64,000 bases of DNA from the NCBI RefSeq assembly GCF_004345665.1, contig NZ_SLWR01000015.1, positions 62,001 through 126,000 of the forward strand. Reading direction: 5' to 3'. Origin of the DNA: Kribbella antiqua. GTDB taxonomy: Bacteria > Actinomycetota > Actinomycetes > Propionibacteriales > Kribbellaceae. Position 1 is the stretch's first letter. Each line of letters starts with the position of its first letter. A program made the translations under genes and the position numbers. This document shows, piece by piece, positions 31,969 through 41,247 of the stretch. The notes under the pieces are model-generated. The model had not been told where the DNA came from, ran no database searches, and was given only the letters and a program-made list of their open reading frames with translations.

Positions 31969-33747
31969 ATGCGCACGAAACTCACGGCGGCTGCCGCACT
32001 CCTGGCAGCCGCCGCTCTGACTCTGCCCACCGTCCCCGCCCAGGGCGCCGCGGCCGCCACAGTCACGGTCGACTTCACCACTCCGGTGACTGAGCTCGCA
32101 GCCAGCGACTACGGCCTCGACATCACCGGCTACGGCAACCAGCACTACATCACCAACGACACCACCCACCGCGAGAACGTCCGCCGCCAAGGCTTCGGCA
32201 TCCTCCGGATGGAGCTGACATACGACGCGAGCGGTCAGCTCGTCTGCGGCGGTTCGTACTGTGACACCGCCATCACCGGTGACGCCTGGGTCACCGCGAT
32301 CCGCGACCTCGGCGCCGAGCCGATGCTGATCCTGCCGGCCGACGGACGCCGTACGGCGGCTGAAGACCTTGCCGATGCGAAGAACATCTACAACCACTTC
32401 AAGGCGGCCGGTACGCCGGTCCGGAAGTTCATCTACGGCAATGAGCACGACAACAGCGGCAACCCGAAGAAGATGACGGCTGACGAGTACAGCGCCCGCT
32501 ACAACCAGGTTCACGACGCATTGCACGCGCTGGACCCCGCCGTACAGGTAGGTGGGCCGGCGCTGTCTTCCTACGAGCCGCAGCTCGGCACGCCGTACAT
32601 GGACACCTTCCTGACGGTTTCGGGGAGCCGGGTCGACTTCATCGACTACCACGACTACGGCGCCGGCTACACGCGCTACACCCCCGAGCAGCTGCTCACC
32701 ACAGTCATCGAGGGCTACAGCTCCGACATCGCCGACCTCAAGGCCCGCGTCGCCCGGCTGACCGGACGGGACATCCCGATCCAGATCGGTGAGTGGAACA
32801 TGGATTACGAGGACCCGGACGGCACTCTGATGCTGTCGCACCTCGCAACCGTCTGGGGCTCGGCAGCGCTCGGCACGATGCTGGAGTCCGGTGTGTCGAC
32901 CCTCCTGTACGGCGACAAGAACGGTAACGCCACCAAGAACACCGGACTGGGTATCACCAGCACTGAGGGCGAAGGCGGCATCCCAGTCAGCGCACCGACG
33001 CCGATCTACCACGGTCTGGGCATGTTCACCGGTGAGGGACTGTTCCGCCGGTTCGGTGCGACCGTGGTGCCGACCACGTCGAGCAGCAACCTCCTGCACG
33101 CGTTCGCCTCGACCGGCGGCAAGAACATCGTCCTGGTCAACGCAGACACGACAGCAACCACCACCAGCCTCAACCTGACCGGCTACACCAGCGGCAGCGC
33201 TCAAATCTGGCAGACCACCGCTGACGCGTCGACGCCACACCAGACCGGCACACTGCCCATCTCCAACGGCACTGCCAATCCCACACTGCCGGCCCGCTCG
33301 GTCACGACCCTGGTCCTCGCCGACCAGGGCCTCAAGGGCGAGTACTACGCCTCACGCGACCTCACCGGGCCGGTAGCCCTCACCCGGCTCGACTCCACCG
33401 TGAACTTCGACTGGGGCCCCGGTACGCCGTCATCCGCCGTGCCGGTGGACAACTTCAGCGTGCGGTGGACCGGACAGGTCGACGTACCGGCTGCTGCGAC
33501 GTACAGCTTCATCACCACGACCGACGACGGCGTGCGGCTGTGGGTGGACGGACAGCTGATCGTCAACGCGTGGACCGACCACTCCAAGCGCGACGACACC
33601 GGCAGCATCGCTCTGACCGCTGGCAAGCACGCCATCAAGCTGGAGTACTACGAGAACGGGTACGACGCCATCGCCCAACTCTCGTGGTCATCGCCGAACC
33701 TGGCCCGACAGGTGATCCCAGCAGCCCGACTGATCCCGGCAGTCTGA
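31969..33747 (+). CDS. Secreted clan-A-like glycosidase with C-terminal PA14 domain
   Basis: A 592-residue secreted protein. Residues 1-30 are a signal peptide. Residues about 31-445 look like a TIM-barrel glycosidase of clan GH-A: the acid/base candidate is Glu159 in IYGNEHD (the usual N-E pair) and the nucleophile candidate is Glu275 in IQIGEWNMD. A beta-sandwich follows. Residues about 455-590 form a PA14 domain (GLKGEYYASRDLTGP, TTTDDGVRLWVDGQLIVNAW, KLEYYENGYDA), which binds carbohydrate. The exact GH family is not clear to me (GH30, GH39 or GH79 relatives possible). It ends 70 bases before the convergent alginate-lyase-family gene. Confidence 0.7.
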   Translation: MRTKLTAAAALLAAAALTLPTVPAQGAAAATVTVDFTTPVTELAASDYGLDITGYGNQHYITNDTTHRENVRRQGFGILRMELTYDASGQLVCGGSYCDTAITGDAWVTAIRDLGAEPMLILPADGRRTAAEDLADAKNIYNHFKAAGTPVRKFIYGNEHDNSGNPKKMTADEYSARYNQVHDALHALDPAVQVGGPALSSYEPQLGTPYMDTFLTVSGSRVDFIDYHDYGAGYTRYTPEQLLTTVIEGYSSDIADLKARVARLTGRDIPIQIGEWNMDYEDPDGTLMLSHLATVWGSAALGTMLESGVSTLLYGDKNGNATKNTGLGITSTEGEGGIPVSAPTPIYHGLGMFTGEGLFRRFGATVVPTTSSSNLLHAFASTGGKNIVLVNADTTATTTSLNLTGYTSGSAQIWQTTADASTPHQTGTLPISNGTANPTLPARSVTTLVLADQGLKGEYYASRDLTGPVALTRLDSTVNFDWGPGTPSSAVPVDNFSVRWTGQVDVPAAATYSFITTTDDGVRLWVDGQLIVNAWTDHSKRDDTGSIALTAGKHAIKLEYYENGYDAIAQLSWSSPNLARQVIPAARLIPAV

Positions 33748-33818
33748 ACCGGGCGGGGAGTTTGGCGATCCCCGGCACCCGCTGCGGCTGGGGACTCACC
33801 CCCCGGCCGCAGTTCGTC

Positions 33819-34994
33819 CTAGGACGGGTTCTCTGCGTGCGTCAGGGTTTCCCAGGCGACGAACAGGTTGTTGGAGCCGGCCGGGCGGCGGGATTCGGTG
33901 AGCGCCTGGGTGTTGCTCATCGCGTAGCCGAGGCGGGTGTGCAGGGCGTTGTAGCCGACCTCGGTGATCGGCCCCAGGCCACGGTGCAGCGTGCCGCCGC
34001 ACAGCCAGGACGGCACCGGCTCGAGGTTGCGCTCCCAGCGGGATTGGAACCCGAGCGCCTGCCGCAGCCGCTCGCCGAACTCCGGATAGAGGTCGATCCC
34101 CTGGATTCGCGACGTCTCCAGCACGTGCGAGATCGACGAGATCCCGTAGCCGGTGTGGGTGAAGTCGCGGCAGGTCTCCTGCGTCAGACCGGTGACGAAC
34201 GTGTCCTGCCCTTGCCAGTAGGCGACGATCTTCTCGCGGGTGTTGAGGTTCTGGCTCGGCTTGGTCTTCGGCAGTGCGCCGTCGGAAGCGAGGTAGACGA
34301 ACGCCGGCACCCGAACGCGGTACAGCGCGATCGCCTTGTCGTACACGGCCGCGTCGTCGAGGAAAACCCCGATGCCCTGGATCGCCTCGGTCATGCTCAA
34401 CTCCCAGTTCCCGTTGGAGTTCGAGCCGTTGATGATCTCGGGCAAGTAGACGTTGCGGAGCATGGCGGCGAAGCGGCCGGCGTTCGGCCAGTTGCCGTAG
34501 GCATGCTTGATGATCTCGGCCGCCTTCGGCCAGGACGACGCGGCCCACGCGGTCTGCAGCGGTGCGTTGCTGTTGGTGTGGTCCTGGATGGTCGCGGACC
34601 ACGCGTCCATCAGCTGGATCGCCTTCTGTGCATAGCGATCGTCGCGGGTGAGGTACCAGAGCAGCGCATCCGTGTACGCCGCGATGGCGTCCTCACGCTC
34701 GTTCGTACAACCGTAGTTGGGATTCGAGTACGGTCCGCACTCCACGATCGCGCGCGGGCTCGGCGTACGACTGAGTGATGCGTACGAACTGTTCTTCGCC
34801 TGGTTGAACGCGGTCGTCCACGGCTCCGCGCCGGCTTGCACCTTGGACCGCACGAAGTCCAGCTGGGCTCGGCTCACTCCGACACCGGGATGTGCAAAAG
34901 CAGCTGGCGCTGTCGACGTCGCGGCGGCTTGGTTGCTGAGGGCACCGGCTGCCAGCAGCACGCAGGCAGCCAGGATCAGAGGCTTCTTTCGCAT
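33819..34994 (-). CDS. Secreted alginate-lyase-family protein
   Basis: A 391-residue protein with a signal peptide (residues 1-25) and the alpha/alpha-toroid alginate-lyase domain. The mature N-terminus HPGVGVSRAQLDFVRSKVQAGAEPW is typical of this family in soil actinobacteria. Further family-like blocks are YTDALLWYLTRDDRYAQKAIQLMDAWS and NWELSMTEAIQGIGVFLDD (about 190-208), then CRDFTHTGYGISSISHVLE (about 270-288) with likely catalytic His and Tyr. It may cleave alginate or another uronate polymer; the family is broad. Confidence 0.75.
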   Translation of the reverse strand: MRKKPLILAACVLLAAGALSNQAAATSTAPAAFAHPGVGVSRAQLDFVRSKVQAGAEPWTTAFNQAKNSSYASLSRTPSPRAIVECGPYSNPNYGCTNEREDAIAAYTDALLWYLTRDDRYAQKAIQLMDAWSATIQDHTNSNAPLQTAWAASSWPKAAEIIKHAYGNWPNAGRFAAMLRNVYLPEIINGSNSNGNWELSMTEAIQGIGVFLDDAAVYDKAIALYRVRVPAFVYLASDGALPKTKPSQNLNTREKIVAYWQGQDTFVTGLTQETCRDFTHTGYGISSISHVLETSRIQGIDLYPEFGERLRQALGFQSRWERNLEPVPSWLCGGTLHRGLGPITEVGYNALHTRLGYAMSNTQALTESRRPAGSNNLFVAWETLTHAENPS

Positions 34995-35098
34995 GGCGGA
35001 TGTCCTGTCTTTCGGGGCGGTAGGACAGTGCGAGTTTCACCACTTTCGCCACGCGGTGTGAGCGCGTCAAGAGCCCGCCGGTTCCGGAACTCCGTGGA

Positions 35099-35115
35099 AC
35101 AAAAGGCCCTTTTGT
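35099..35115. terminator. Short palindromic hairpin after the TetR gene
   Basis: ACAAAAGGCCCTTTTGT: perfect 8-bp arms around a single base, 13 bases after the TetR stop on the minus strand and upstream of the alginate-lyase gene. It is A+T-rich in its arms. It could be a terminator or a regulator site. Confidence 0.4.
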
Positions 35116-35127
35116 CCCACGCGATCG

Positions 35128-35709
35128 CTACCCGACCAGCTCCCCCGAACGTACGCCGGCAGCGTCGAGCAACGCGGCCGCGGTGACGACGCCGATGCCG
35201 CCGAGGTTCTGCGCGCGGACGACGGCGCGCGCCGAGGCACCGTCGAAGATGATCGTCAGCTGGATCGCGAGGGTGGCCGGATCCTCCGCGCCCGCCTTGC
35301 GCAGCTCACGGTGGAAGAAGTCGGTCAGCTGCTGCTTGAAGTGCCGGGCGACCACCGAGCCGGGGTGCTCCGGGTTCTTCAGCTCGATCGCCGTACTCAC
35401 GTAGGGGCAGCCCAGGAAATTGCCCTCGGCAACCATCTGGTCCTGCCGCTCGAACACGGCCAGGATCCGGTCCCGGGCCGTGCGGTCGTCCTCCGGGCCG
35501 GGATGCAGCAGTGCCTGGTACGACGGGCCGCGGCTGGCCAGGCTCTCCGCGATCAGCTCGTCCTTGGAACGGAAGAGCTGGTACATCGACTTCTTCGAGA
35601 CCCCGGCCGCTTTGCAGAGCGCGTCCACTCCGATGTTGACGCCGTCGCGGTAGAAGAGTTCGCCCGCGGCGTCCAGGAGCCGCTCGCGGGGGGTCGCCGA
35701 GGTGGTCAT
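35128..35709 (-). CDS. TetR-family regulator of the adjacent SDR gene
   Basis: A 193-residue TetR protein. HTH: RERLLDAAGELFYRDGVNIGVDALCKAAGVSKKSMYQLFRSKDELI (residues 8-53). The effector domain begins near residue 80 (RILAVFERQDQMV) and contains a single Cys in NFLGCPYVS. Divergent from the SDR gene with two copies of an inverted-repeat operator in the 88-base gap, so it most likely represses both genes. Confidence 0.88.
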   Translation of the reverse strand: MTTSATPRERLLDAAGELFYRDGVNIGVDALCKAAGVSKKSMYQLFRSKDELIAESLASRGPSYQALLHPGPEDDRTARDRILAVFERQDQMVAEGNFLGCPYVSTAIELKNPEHPGSVVARHFKQQLTDFFHRELRKAGAEDPATLAIQLTIIFDGASARAVVRAQNLGGIGVVTAAALLDAAGVRSGELVG

Positions 35710-35739
35710 GCAATGAGGGTACCGGCTGGATTTGCGTTA

Positions 35740-35781
35740 GGAAACAGATCGGTTTACGCTCGTGGAAACAGATCGGTTTCC
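35740..35781. promoter_or_regulatory. Twin TetR operators
   Basis: GGAAACAGATCGGTTTAC at 35740-35757 and GGAAACAGATCGGTTTCC at 35764-35781, 24 bp apart start to start. The second is a perfect GGAAAC/GTTTCC inverted repeat; the first differs at one base. The sites sit on one DNA face 16 bases before the SDR start and cover the presumed promoters of both divergent genes. Confidence 0.75.
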
Positions 35782-35797
35782 AGTTCAAGGAGTTCAG

Positions 35798-36499
35798 ATG
35801 ACCACACTCGAAGGCGCCGTCGTCCTCGTCACCGGCGGGCAGCGCGGGATCGGCAAGGCGATCGTCGAGGATCTGCTAGGCCGCGGCGTCGCCAAGGTCT
35901 ACGCCACCGCCCGCGACCCCAAGCCGAGCAGCGATCCCCGCGTCGTACCGCTGCCGCTCGAGATCACCGACCAGGCCTCGATCGACGCACTGGTCAAGGC
36001 TGTGCCTGACGTCACGGTCCTGATCAACAACGCCGGCGTCGGGTCGCCGTACACCTATCTGGACACTCCGGTCGAGGAGGTGCGCGCTGTCTTCGAGGCC
36101 AACTTCTTCGGCCCGCTCAACCTGACCCGCGCGCTGGTCCCGGTCATCGAGCGCAACGGCGGCGGTCACATCCTCAACGCCCACTCGGCGCTGTCCTGGG
36201 TCGCCCGCGGCGGCGCGTACGCCGCGACCAAGGCGGCGTTCTGGCTGCAGACCAACGCGATCCGGCTCGAACTCCTCGACCGCGGCATCGGCGTGACCGG
36301 CCTGCACATGGGGTACGTCGACACCGACATGACAACCGCCGTCACCGCACCGAAGGCCCAGCCCGAGGACATCGCCAAGCAGGCCCTCGACGGCATCGAG
36401 TCCGGCGCTCACGAGGTCCTCGCCGACGACACTGCCCGGCAGGCCAAAGCCGGTGTCGCGGCCGACTTGACCGCGGTCTACCCCGAACTCGTCAACTGA
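35798..36499 (+). CDS. Short-chain dehydrogenase/reductase
   Basis: A 233-residue classical SDR. The cofactor motif is VTGGQRGIG (11-19), NNAG lies at 77-80, and the catalytic Ser130, Tyr141 and Lys145 (YAATK) are in place. Start at the ATG at 35798 with AAGGAG six bases upstream; the frame extends upstream through the operator but without homology. Product reduces or oxidises an unknown carbonyl/alcohol with NAD(P). Likely induced by a compound sensed by the divergent TetR. Confidence 0.9.
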   Translation: MTTLEGAVVLVTGGQRGIGKAIVEDLLGRGVAKVYATARDPKPSSDPRVVPLPLEITDQASIDALVKAVPDVTVLINNAGVGSPYTYLDTPVEEVRAVFEANFFGPLNLTRALVPVIERNGGGHILNAHSALSWVARGGAYAATKAAFWLQTNAIRLELLDRGIGVTGLHMGYVDTDMTTAVTAPKAQPEDIAKQALDGIESGAHEVLADDTARQAKAGVAADLTAVYPELVN

Positions 36500-36551
36500 T
36501 CGACACGCGGCCGACAACTTTCGGCAAGGATGTTACGTAAACTGGACCGGG

Positions 36552-37478
36552 ATGATTGATGTCCTTGCCGTGGTCCGCCCTGAAGATGCCGTTACCGATT
36601 TCCTGTCCGTGCTGGACCCGGCCCATGGCCGTGAGGTCCACCTGCTCGCCGCCGAGCGCGGCGTCTATCTGAAGCTGCCAGCCGGCGTCACCCTCGAGGG
36701 TCGTCTCGCGGCGATCGCGGCACTCCAGGCCAGTTCCGGTGAGAGCGACAAACCGTTCTCACCGGCAACCGCGGCCGCCGCGATCGCCCGCGAGGCCGGC
36801 GCCATCCCGTTCACCGTCTGGACCCACCACCCGACGGACGCCCGGGTCCCCCACGGTCGCTGGGCCATCGACCTCACGGCCGCCGTCGAGGCCCCGGTCC
36901 GGCACACTCTGCCTGTGCCGGGCGGCCCGCGGGTCGTCCTGGATCCAGTCGACGTCGCGGCATCGCCGTACGAGGTCGCGACATCGCCGTACGAGCGAGA
37001 GCGACTGGATGCGACGGTCGCGTGGGTACGGCGTCATCTCGATCCGATCGCGGGTCGCGTGATCGAGGTCGGAGCACATGAGGGTGCGCTGACCCAGCGG
37101 TTGTTGGCCGACGGATTCTCCGTCGACGCGACCGAGCCGAACGAGCTCCTGCTCGAACGGCTGCGGTCCAACGTCGAGGGCGACGTACGAATTCATCCGC
37201 ACAGCTTCGAGGATCTCGCCACCACGGCGCGGTTGACGGGGTCGGCGTACCTGCTGGTCGAGGTCCTGTACTACGACCAGGACCTGAGCCTGCTCGATCG
37301 ATTCCCCACCGACCACCTGTTCGTCGCGTTGGAGGCCGGGGAGCTCGCGCGGCAGGTGTGGCCGGCGGCGTGGTCTGTCGAGGAAGAGATCGAGCTCGCC
37401 GCGCCTCGGCTGGAAGAGCTCTCCGGTGCCCTGCTCCGCAAACGCGGCAGCCGCGGCGTCCTACTCCGCCGCCGCTGA
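36552..37478 (+). CDS. Probable SAM-dependent methyltransferase
   Basis: A 308-residue protein. The C-terminal half is a Rossmann methyltransferase: motif I VIEVGAHEGALTQRLL (about 170-185), then VDATEPNELLLERL, and a YLLVEVLYYDQDL segment. That order and the YLLVEVLYY strand resemble NodS-type methyltransferases. The N-terminal half (PIG-L-like HPTDARVPHGRW pattern absent) has no domain I recognise, and includes a duplicated ASPYE-V/ATSPYE-R stretch at about residues 137-148. Start at 36552 lies just after an A+T-rich patch. Substrate unknown. Confidence 0.65.
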   Translation: MIDVLAVVRPEDAVTDFLSVLDPAHGREVHLLAAERGVYLKLPAGVTLEGRLAAIAALQASSGESDKPFSPATAAAAIAREAGAIPFTVWTHHPTDARVPHGRWAIDLTAAVEAPVRHTLPVPGGPRVVLDPVDVAASPYEVATSPYERERLDATVAWVRRHLDPIAGRVIEVGAHEGALTQRLLADGFSVDATEPNELLLERLRSNVEGDVRIHPHSFEDLATTARLTGSAYLLVEVLYYDQDLSLLDRFPTDHLFVALEAGELARQVWPAAWSVEEEIELAAPRLEELSGALLRKRGSRGVLLRRR

Positions 37479-37625
37479 ATCAGGCGCGGAGGGCGTACGA
37501 CGAGTGGCCGGGTGGTCGCTGTTCGCAAGATTCGAGCCAGAGCGGGTTTTTACCGGACTCACGGCGTACGCACGGACTCACGCCAGCCGGCCGGGTTGGG
37601 CTGGTGGGGACGTACCGTAGATGGC

Positions 37626-39680
37626 ATGTCAGCGACAGGGGGACCGCCTTCCACACCGGTTGAGGAGGTGGAGGAGCGGATAGGGCCGTACCGGTTGATC
37701 CGGCGGCTCGGTCAGGGCGGCATGGGTGTCGTCTACCTGGCCGAAAGCCCGGCGCACCAGGAGGTCGCACTCAAGGTACTGCGGGCGCACGTCGCGCACG
37801 ACACGATCGCGCGGGCCCGGCTGCAGCGCGAGGTGGCCACACTGCAGAAGGTGGACCACCCCGGCGTGGCCGGCATCCTCGACCACGACCTGGAGAGCGA
37901 CCGGCCGTACCTGGTGACGCGGTTCGTGCCTGGCCACCCGCTGGACGAGCAGGTGGACGAGCGTGGACCGCTGACGCCGCGCAAGTGGTTGCCACTCGCT
38001 GGGTGCCTGGCGGAGTCGCTGCAGGCGATTCACGCGGCTGGAGTGATCCACCGCGACCTCAAGCCGGGCAACGTGATGATGTTCAACGGCAAGCCCGTGA
38101 TGATCGACTTCGGCATCGCTCAGGCCACTGACGACCTCCGGCTGACGCAGACCGGCCTGGTGGTCGGAACGCCGGGCTATCTGGCGCCCGAGCTCATCGA
38201 GGGCGAGACGGTGTCGGAGTCGGCTGACTGGTGGGGCTGGGCAGCGACTGTGGCGTTCGCTGCGACCGGACGGCGCCCGTTCGGCAAGGGGCCCTTTGAG
38301 GCCGTGCTGCACCGGGTGCACCGGGGTCAGGCCGATCTGGAGGGGCTGGACCCGCGGCTGAAGCCACTGCTCGCCGCGGCACTCTCCCCCGACAAGCGCG
38401 ACCGGCCGACGCAGGACGAGATCATGACCGGCCTCAACCGGTACGCCGAGGGGCGGGACGCACTGCCACCACGTGCGTCGGCCACGGTGCCGGTGACTAT
38501 TCAGCTCGAGCCAAAGACGGCGCTGATGACGCGGGTCATGCCGGAGGAGCAGCGCTCGGGCGAGCCTTCGCCCGCTGAGGTCGCACAACTGGTACCTCCG
38601 GTCATTCCACCGCTGTCGGCGTTCGCGCCGCTCCGAGACAAGGTGCGCGAGGTAGCCGCCGCCCGGAAGGCCGCCGCAGCGGCGGGCGCTGCCGGGGCCG
38701 GAGCGGTCGGCGCCGGTCCGGGCGTTGCCGGGGCGGGAGCGGTTGGCGGTGCCGGTGGGGCGTTGCTGGATGGTGTCGGCGTGGCTGGTGCGCCAGTGGC
38801 TGGCGGCTACCCGGCGGTGAGCCACCCGGCGACCTACAGTCCCGCACCGACCGCGGCTGCGCCGGCTGCGATGCCGCTGCCGTACCAGGGCGCTCCCAAC
38901 GGCTATGCACCTCAGCCGTACCAGAGTCCAGTTCCGGCGCCGTACCAGCAGCCGGTGGCCCAGCACTACCCGGAGCAGGGCGAGCCGTACCAGATAAACC
39001 CGTATCAGGGGAAGCCGCAGCGGGCTCCGGCGACCGGCAAGCGCACCGGTGTGATGGTCGGGCTCATGGCCGCGCTGACTGGACTGGTAGCGCTCTACCC
39101 GGGGCTGGGCACCATCGTGGCGATTGTGCTGTTCGTCATCGCGCGTACGGTCGACCGCTCGAGTACTGCTCTCATGCGACGCCGCCAGATGCGTGGCCGG
39201 GCAGGCCGCTCGGACGGTGTCGTCGCCGCGGCCGCCACACCGCTGCAGCTCGTGACGGCGTCGCTAGTCACCCTGCCCTGCCTGCTGCTGCCGCTACTCA
39301 TGGGCGTAATCGTCGGCGGCATCGTCACCGCTACCGCCGCCACCGCCAACGGCCTCGAGTGGCAACCACTCTCAGCCGTCGGCTTCGGCTCCGCCGCTCT
39401 CACAGCTCTCTTCACCGCCTGGTGGGGGCCCGGCGGCAGCTCGCTGCGCCGCGGCGCACACATCGCCGCCCGCAACGCCTTCCGCCCACGCTGGCTCTCC
39501 AGCACGATCGCCGCCGTACTGCTGGTCCTGGGCGCTGTCGCGTTCTACAACGCCACCCAGGGCTCCGGTGCCACTTGGGCGCGGACCCCGATCGAGGCGC
39601 CGCAGATCAACACTCGCCCAACCTTCGACGACCTCCGCAACGCCCCGTTCATCCGCGACCTGCCGTTCATCGGCAGGTGA
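37626..39680 (+). CDS. Membrane Ser/Thr protein kinase
   Basis: A 684-residue Hanks-type kinase. The kinase domain (about 20-285) is complete: glycine loop LGQGGMGVVYLAE (28-40), Lys50, HRDLKPGN (142-149, catalytic Asp144), DFG at 161-163, GTPGYLAPE (181-189). A long Ala/Gly/Pro/Gln/Tyr linker follows, with PYQ repeats (about 370-480), then four or five membrane helices (about 485-515, 560-590, 600-620, 650-670) and a short C-terminal tail. Unlike PknB it has no PASTA repeats; signals may be sensed in the membrane. Start taken at the ATG at 37626 just ahead of the domain. Confidence 0.88.
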   Translation: MSATGGPPSTPVEEVEERIGPYRLIRRLGQGGMGVVYLAESPAHQEVALKVLRAHVAHDTIARARLQREVATLQKVDHPGVAGILDHDLESDRPYLVTRFVPGHPLDEQVDERGPLTPRKWLPLAGCLAESLQAIHAAGVIHRDLKPGNVMMFNGKPVMIDFGIAQATDDLRLTQTGLVVGTPGYLAPELIEGETVSESADWWGWAATVAFAATGRRPFGKGPFEAVLHRVHRGQADLEGLDPRLKPLLAAALSPDKRDRPTQDEIMTGLNRYAEGRDALPPRASATVPVTIQLEPKTALMTRVMPEEQRSGEPSPAEVAQLVPPVIPPLSAFAPLRDKVREVAAARKAAAAAGAAGAGAVGAGPGVAGAGAVGGAGGALLDGVGVAGAPVAGGYPAVSHPATYSPAPTAAAPAAMPLPYQGAPNGYAPQPYQSPVPAPYQQPVAQHYPEQGEPYQINPYQGKPQRAPATGKRTGVMVGLMAALTGLVALYPGLGTIVAIVLFVIARTVDRSSTALMRRRQMRGRAGRSDGVVAAAATPLQLVTASLVTLPCLLLPLLMGVIVGGIVTATAATANGLEWQPLSAVGFGSAALTALFTAWWGPGGSSLRRGAHIAARNAFRPRWLSSTIAAVLLVLGAVAFYNATQGSGATWARTPIEAPQINTRPTFDDLRNAPFIRDLPFIGR

Positions 39681-39710
39681 CAAGGGCCGCCCTCTCGGAG
39701 CGGCCCTTGT
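39680..39710. terminator. Bidirectional terminator between kinase and purA
   Basis: Perfect 11-bp stem ACAAGGGCCGC / GCGGCCCTTGT with a 9-base loop, beginning at the last base of the kinase stop codon and ending 4 bases before the purA stop. It fits both convergent genes. Confidence 0.75.
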
Positions 39711-39714
39711 CCGA

Positions 39715-40995
39715 CTACAGCTGGACGATCTGCGAGCGCTCGGGGCCGACGCCGATCGCGGAGATCCTGGCGCCGCTGAGCGATTCGACCGCGCGGACGT
39801 AGGTCTGCGCTTCCTTCGGCAGGTCCTCGAAGCTCCGGCAGCCGGTGATGTCGTCCGACCAGCCGTCGAACTCCTCGTAGACCGGCACCGCGTGGTGGAA
39901 GTCGGTCTGCGTCATCGGCATCTCGTCGTGCCGTTCGCCGTTCACGTCGTACGCGACGCAGACCGGGATCTTCTCCCGGCCGGTCAGCGTGTCCAGCTTG
40001 GTCAGGACGAAGTCGGAGACGCCGTTGACGCGGGCGGCGTACCGGGCGATGACCGAGTCGTACCAGCCACAGCGCCGCGGCCGGCCGGTCGTCGTACCGA
40101 ACTCGAAGCCCTGCTGCCGCAGCCACTCACCGTCGGCGTCCAGCAGCTCGGTCGGGAACGGCCCTTCGCCGACGCGGGTCGTGTAGGCCTTGACCACCGC
40201 CATCACGCGGTCGATCCGGGTCGGCGGGATACCGGAACCCGTGCATGCCCCTGCGGAGATCGCGTTGGACGACGTGACGAACGGGTAGGTGCCGTGGTCG
40301 ACGTCCAGCAGGGTCGCCTGCCCGGCCTCCATCAGCACGGTCTTGCCTTCGTCCAGCGCCTTGTTCAGCAGCAGGCTGGTGTCGGCCACCATCGGCTTGA
40401 GGCGTTCGGCGTACCCGAGCAGTTCGTCCAGGACCTCGGAGATCTCCACCGCGCGGCGGTTGTAGACCTTCACCAGCAGCTGGTTCTTCAGCTCCAGCGC
40501 GCCGGCCACCTTCTGCTCGAGGATCTTCTCGTCGTACAGGTCCTGGACCCGGATGCCGACGCGGTTCATCTTGTCGGCGTACGTCGGCCCGATCCCGCGG
40601 CCGGTGGTCCCGATCTTCCGGCTGCCCAGGAACCGCTCGGTCACCTTGTCCAGCGTCCGGTTGTACGGCGGGATCAGGTGAGCGCTCGCACTGACCACCA
40701 GCCGGGACGTGTCGACGCCACGGGCCTGCAGTGCGTCGAGCTCCTCGAACAGCACGCTGAGGTCGACCACGACCCCGTTGCCGATCACCGGGGTCACACC
40801 CGGGGTGAGGATCCCGCTCGGGAGCAGGTGCAGCGCGTACTTCTCGCTGCCGATCACGACCGTGTGGCCGGCGTTGTTGCCGCCGTTGAACTTGACCACG
40901 TAGTCGATGACCTCACCCGTGTTGCCGAGCAGATCGGTCGCCTTGCCTTTGCCCTCATCGCCCCACTGGGCGCCGACGAGCACGATTGCGGGCAT
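39715..40995 (-). CDS. purA: Adenylosuccinate synthetase
   Basis: A 426-residue GTP-dependent enzyme joining aspartate to IMP, first step to AMP. The N-terminal GAQWGDEGKGKATDLL P-loop with catalytic Asp, the NNAGHTV block with catalytic His, GTTGRGIGPTYADK and the C-terminal PVYEEFDGW are all present. Start at the ATG at 40995 with GAGGAGGG upstream; a further in-frame ATG six codons earlier is less likely. It shares strand with the six other pur genes of the window. Confidence 0.97.
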   Translation of the reverse strand: MPAIVLVGAQWGDEGKGKATDLLGNTGEVIDYVVKFNGGNNAGHTVVIGSEKYALHLLPSGILTPGVTPVIGNGVVVDLSVLFEELDALQARGVDTSRLVVSASAHLIPPYNRTLDKVTERFLGSRKIGTTGRGIGPTYADKMNRVGIRVQDLYDEKILEQKVAGALELKNQLLVKVYNRRAVEISEVLDELLGYAERLKPMVADTSLLLNKALDEGKTVLMEAGQATLLDVDHGTYPFVTSSNAISAGACTGSGIPPTRIDRVMAVVKAYTTRVGEGPFPTELLDADGEWLRQQGFEFGTTTGRPRRCGWYDSVIARYAARVNGVSDFVLTKLDTLTGREKIPVCVAYDVNGERHDEMPMTQTDFHHAVPVYEEFDGWSDDITGCRSFEDLPKEAQTYVRAVESLSGARISAIGVGPERSQIVQL

Positions 40996-41247
40996 CTCAG
41001 CCCTCCTCTTCACGCGCCGGCTGAGCGCCTCACGAGTCCGCGGCAGCCCGGCGCTGGAAACGGTGAAGCCCGGAGACGTTCACCGGACGTTCATCCGGCG
41101 GCGCATCCAGGCTCTTGCGACCAAAGCCTACCGGAACCGGGTCCGACCGGCCGGTCTCCGTCCACAGGACTGAAACGATCACTTGAAGTCTATGTTTCCT
41201 TACTCGACGGGTTGCCATTTTCCGTGATCGCGTGCACACTCTTAGTC

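Noticed and set aside
31819..33240. A 473-codon open frame antisense to the secreted glycosidase
   Set aside because: Shadow of a gene with signal peptide and catalytic motifs on the plus strand.
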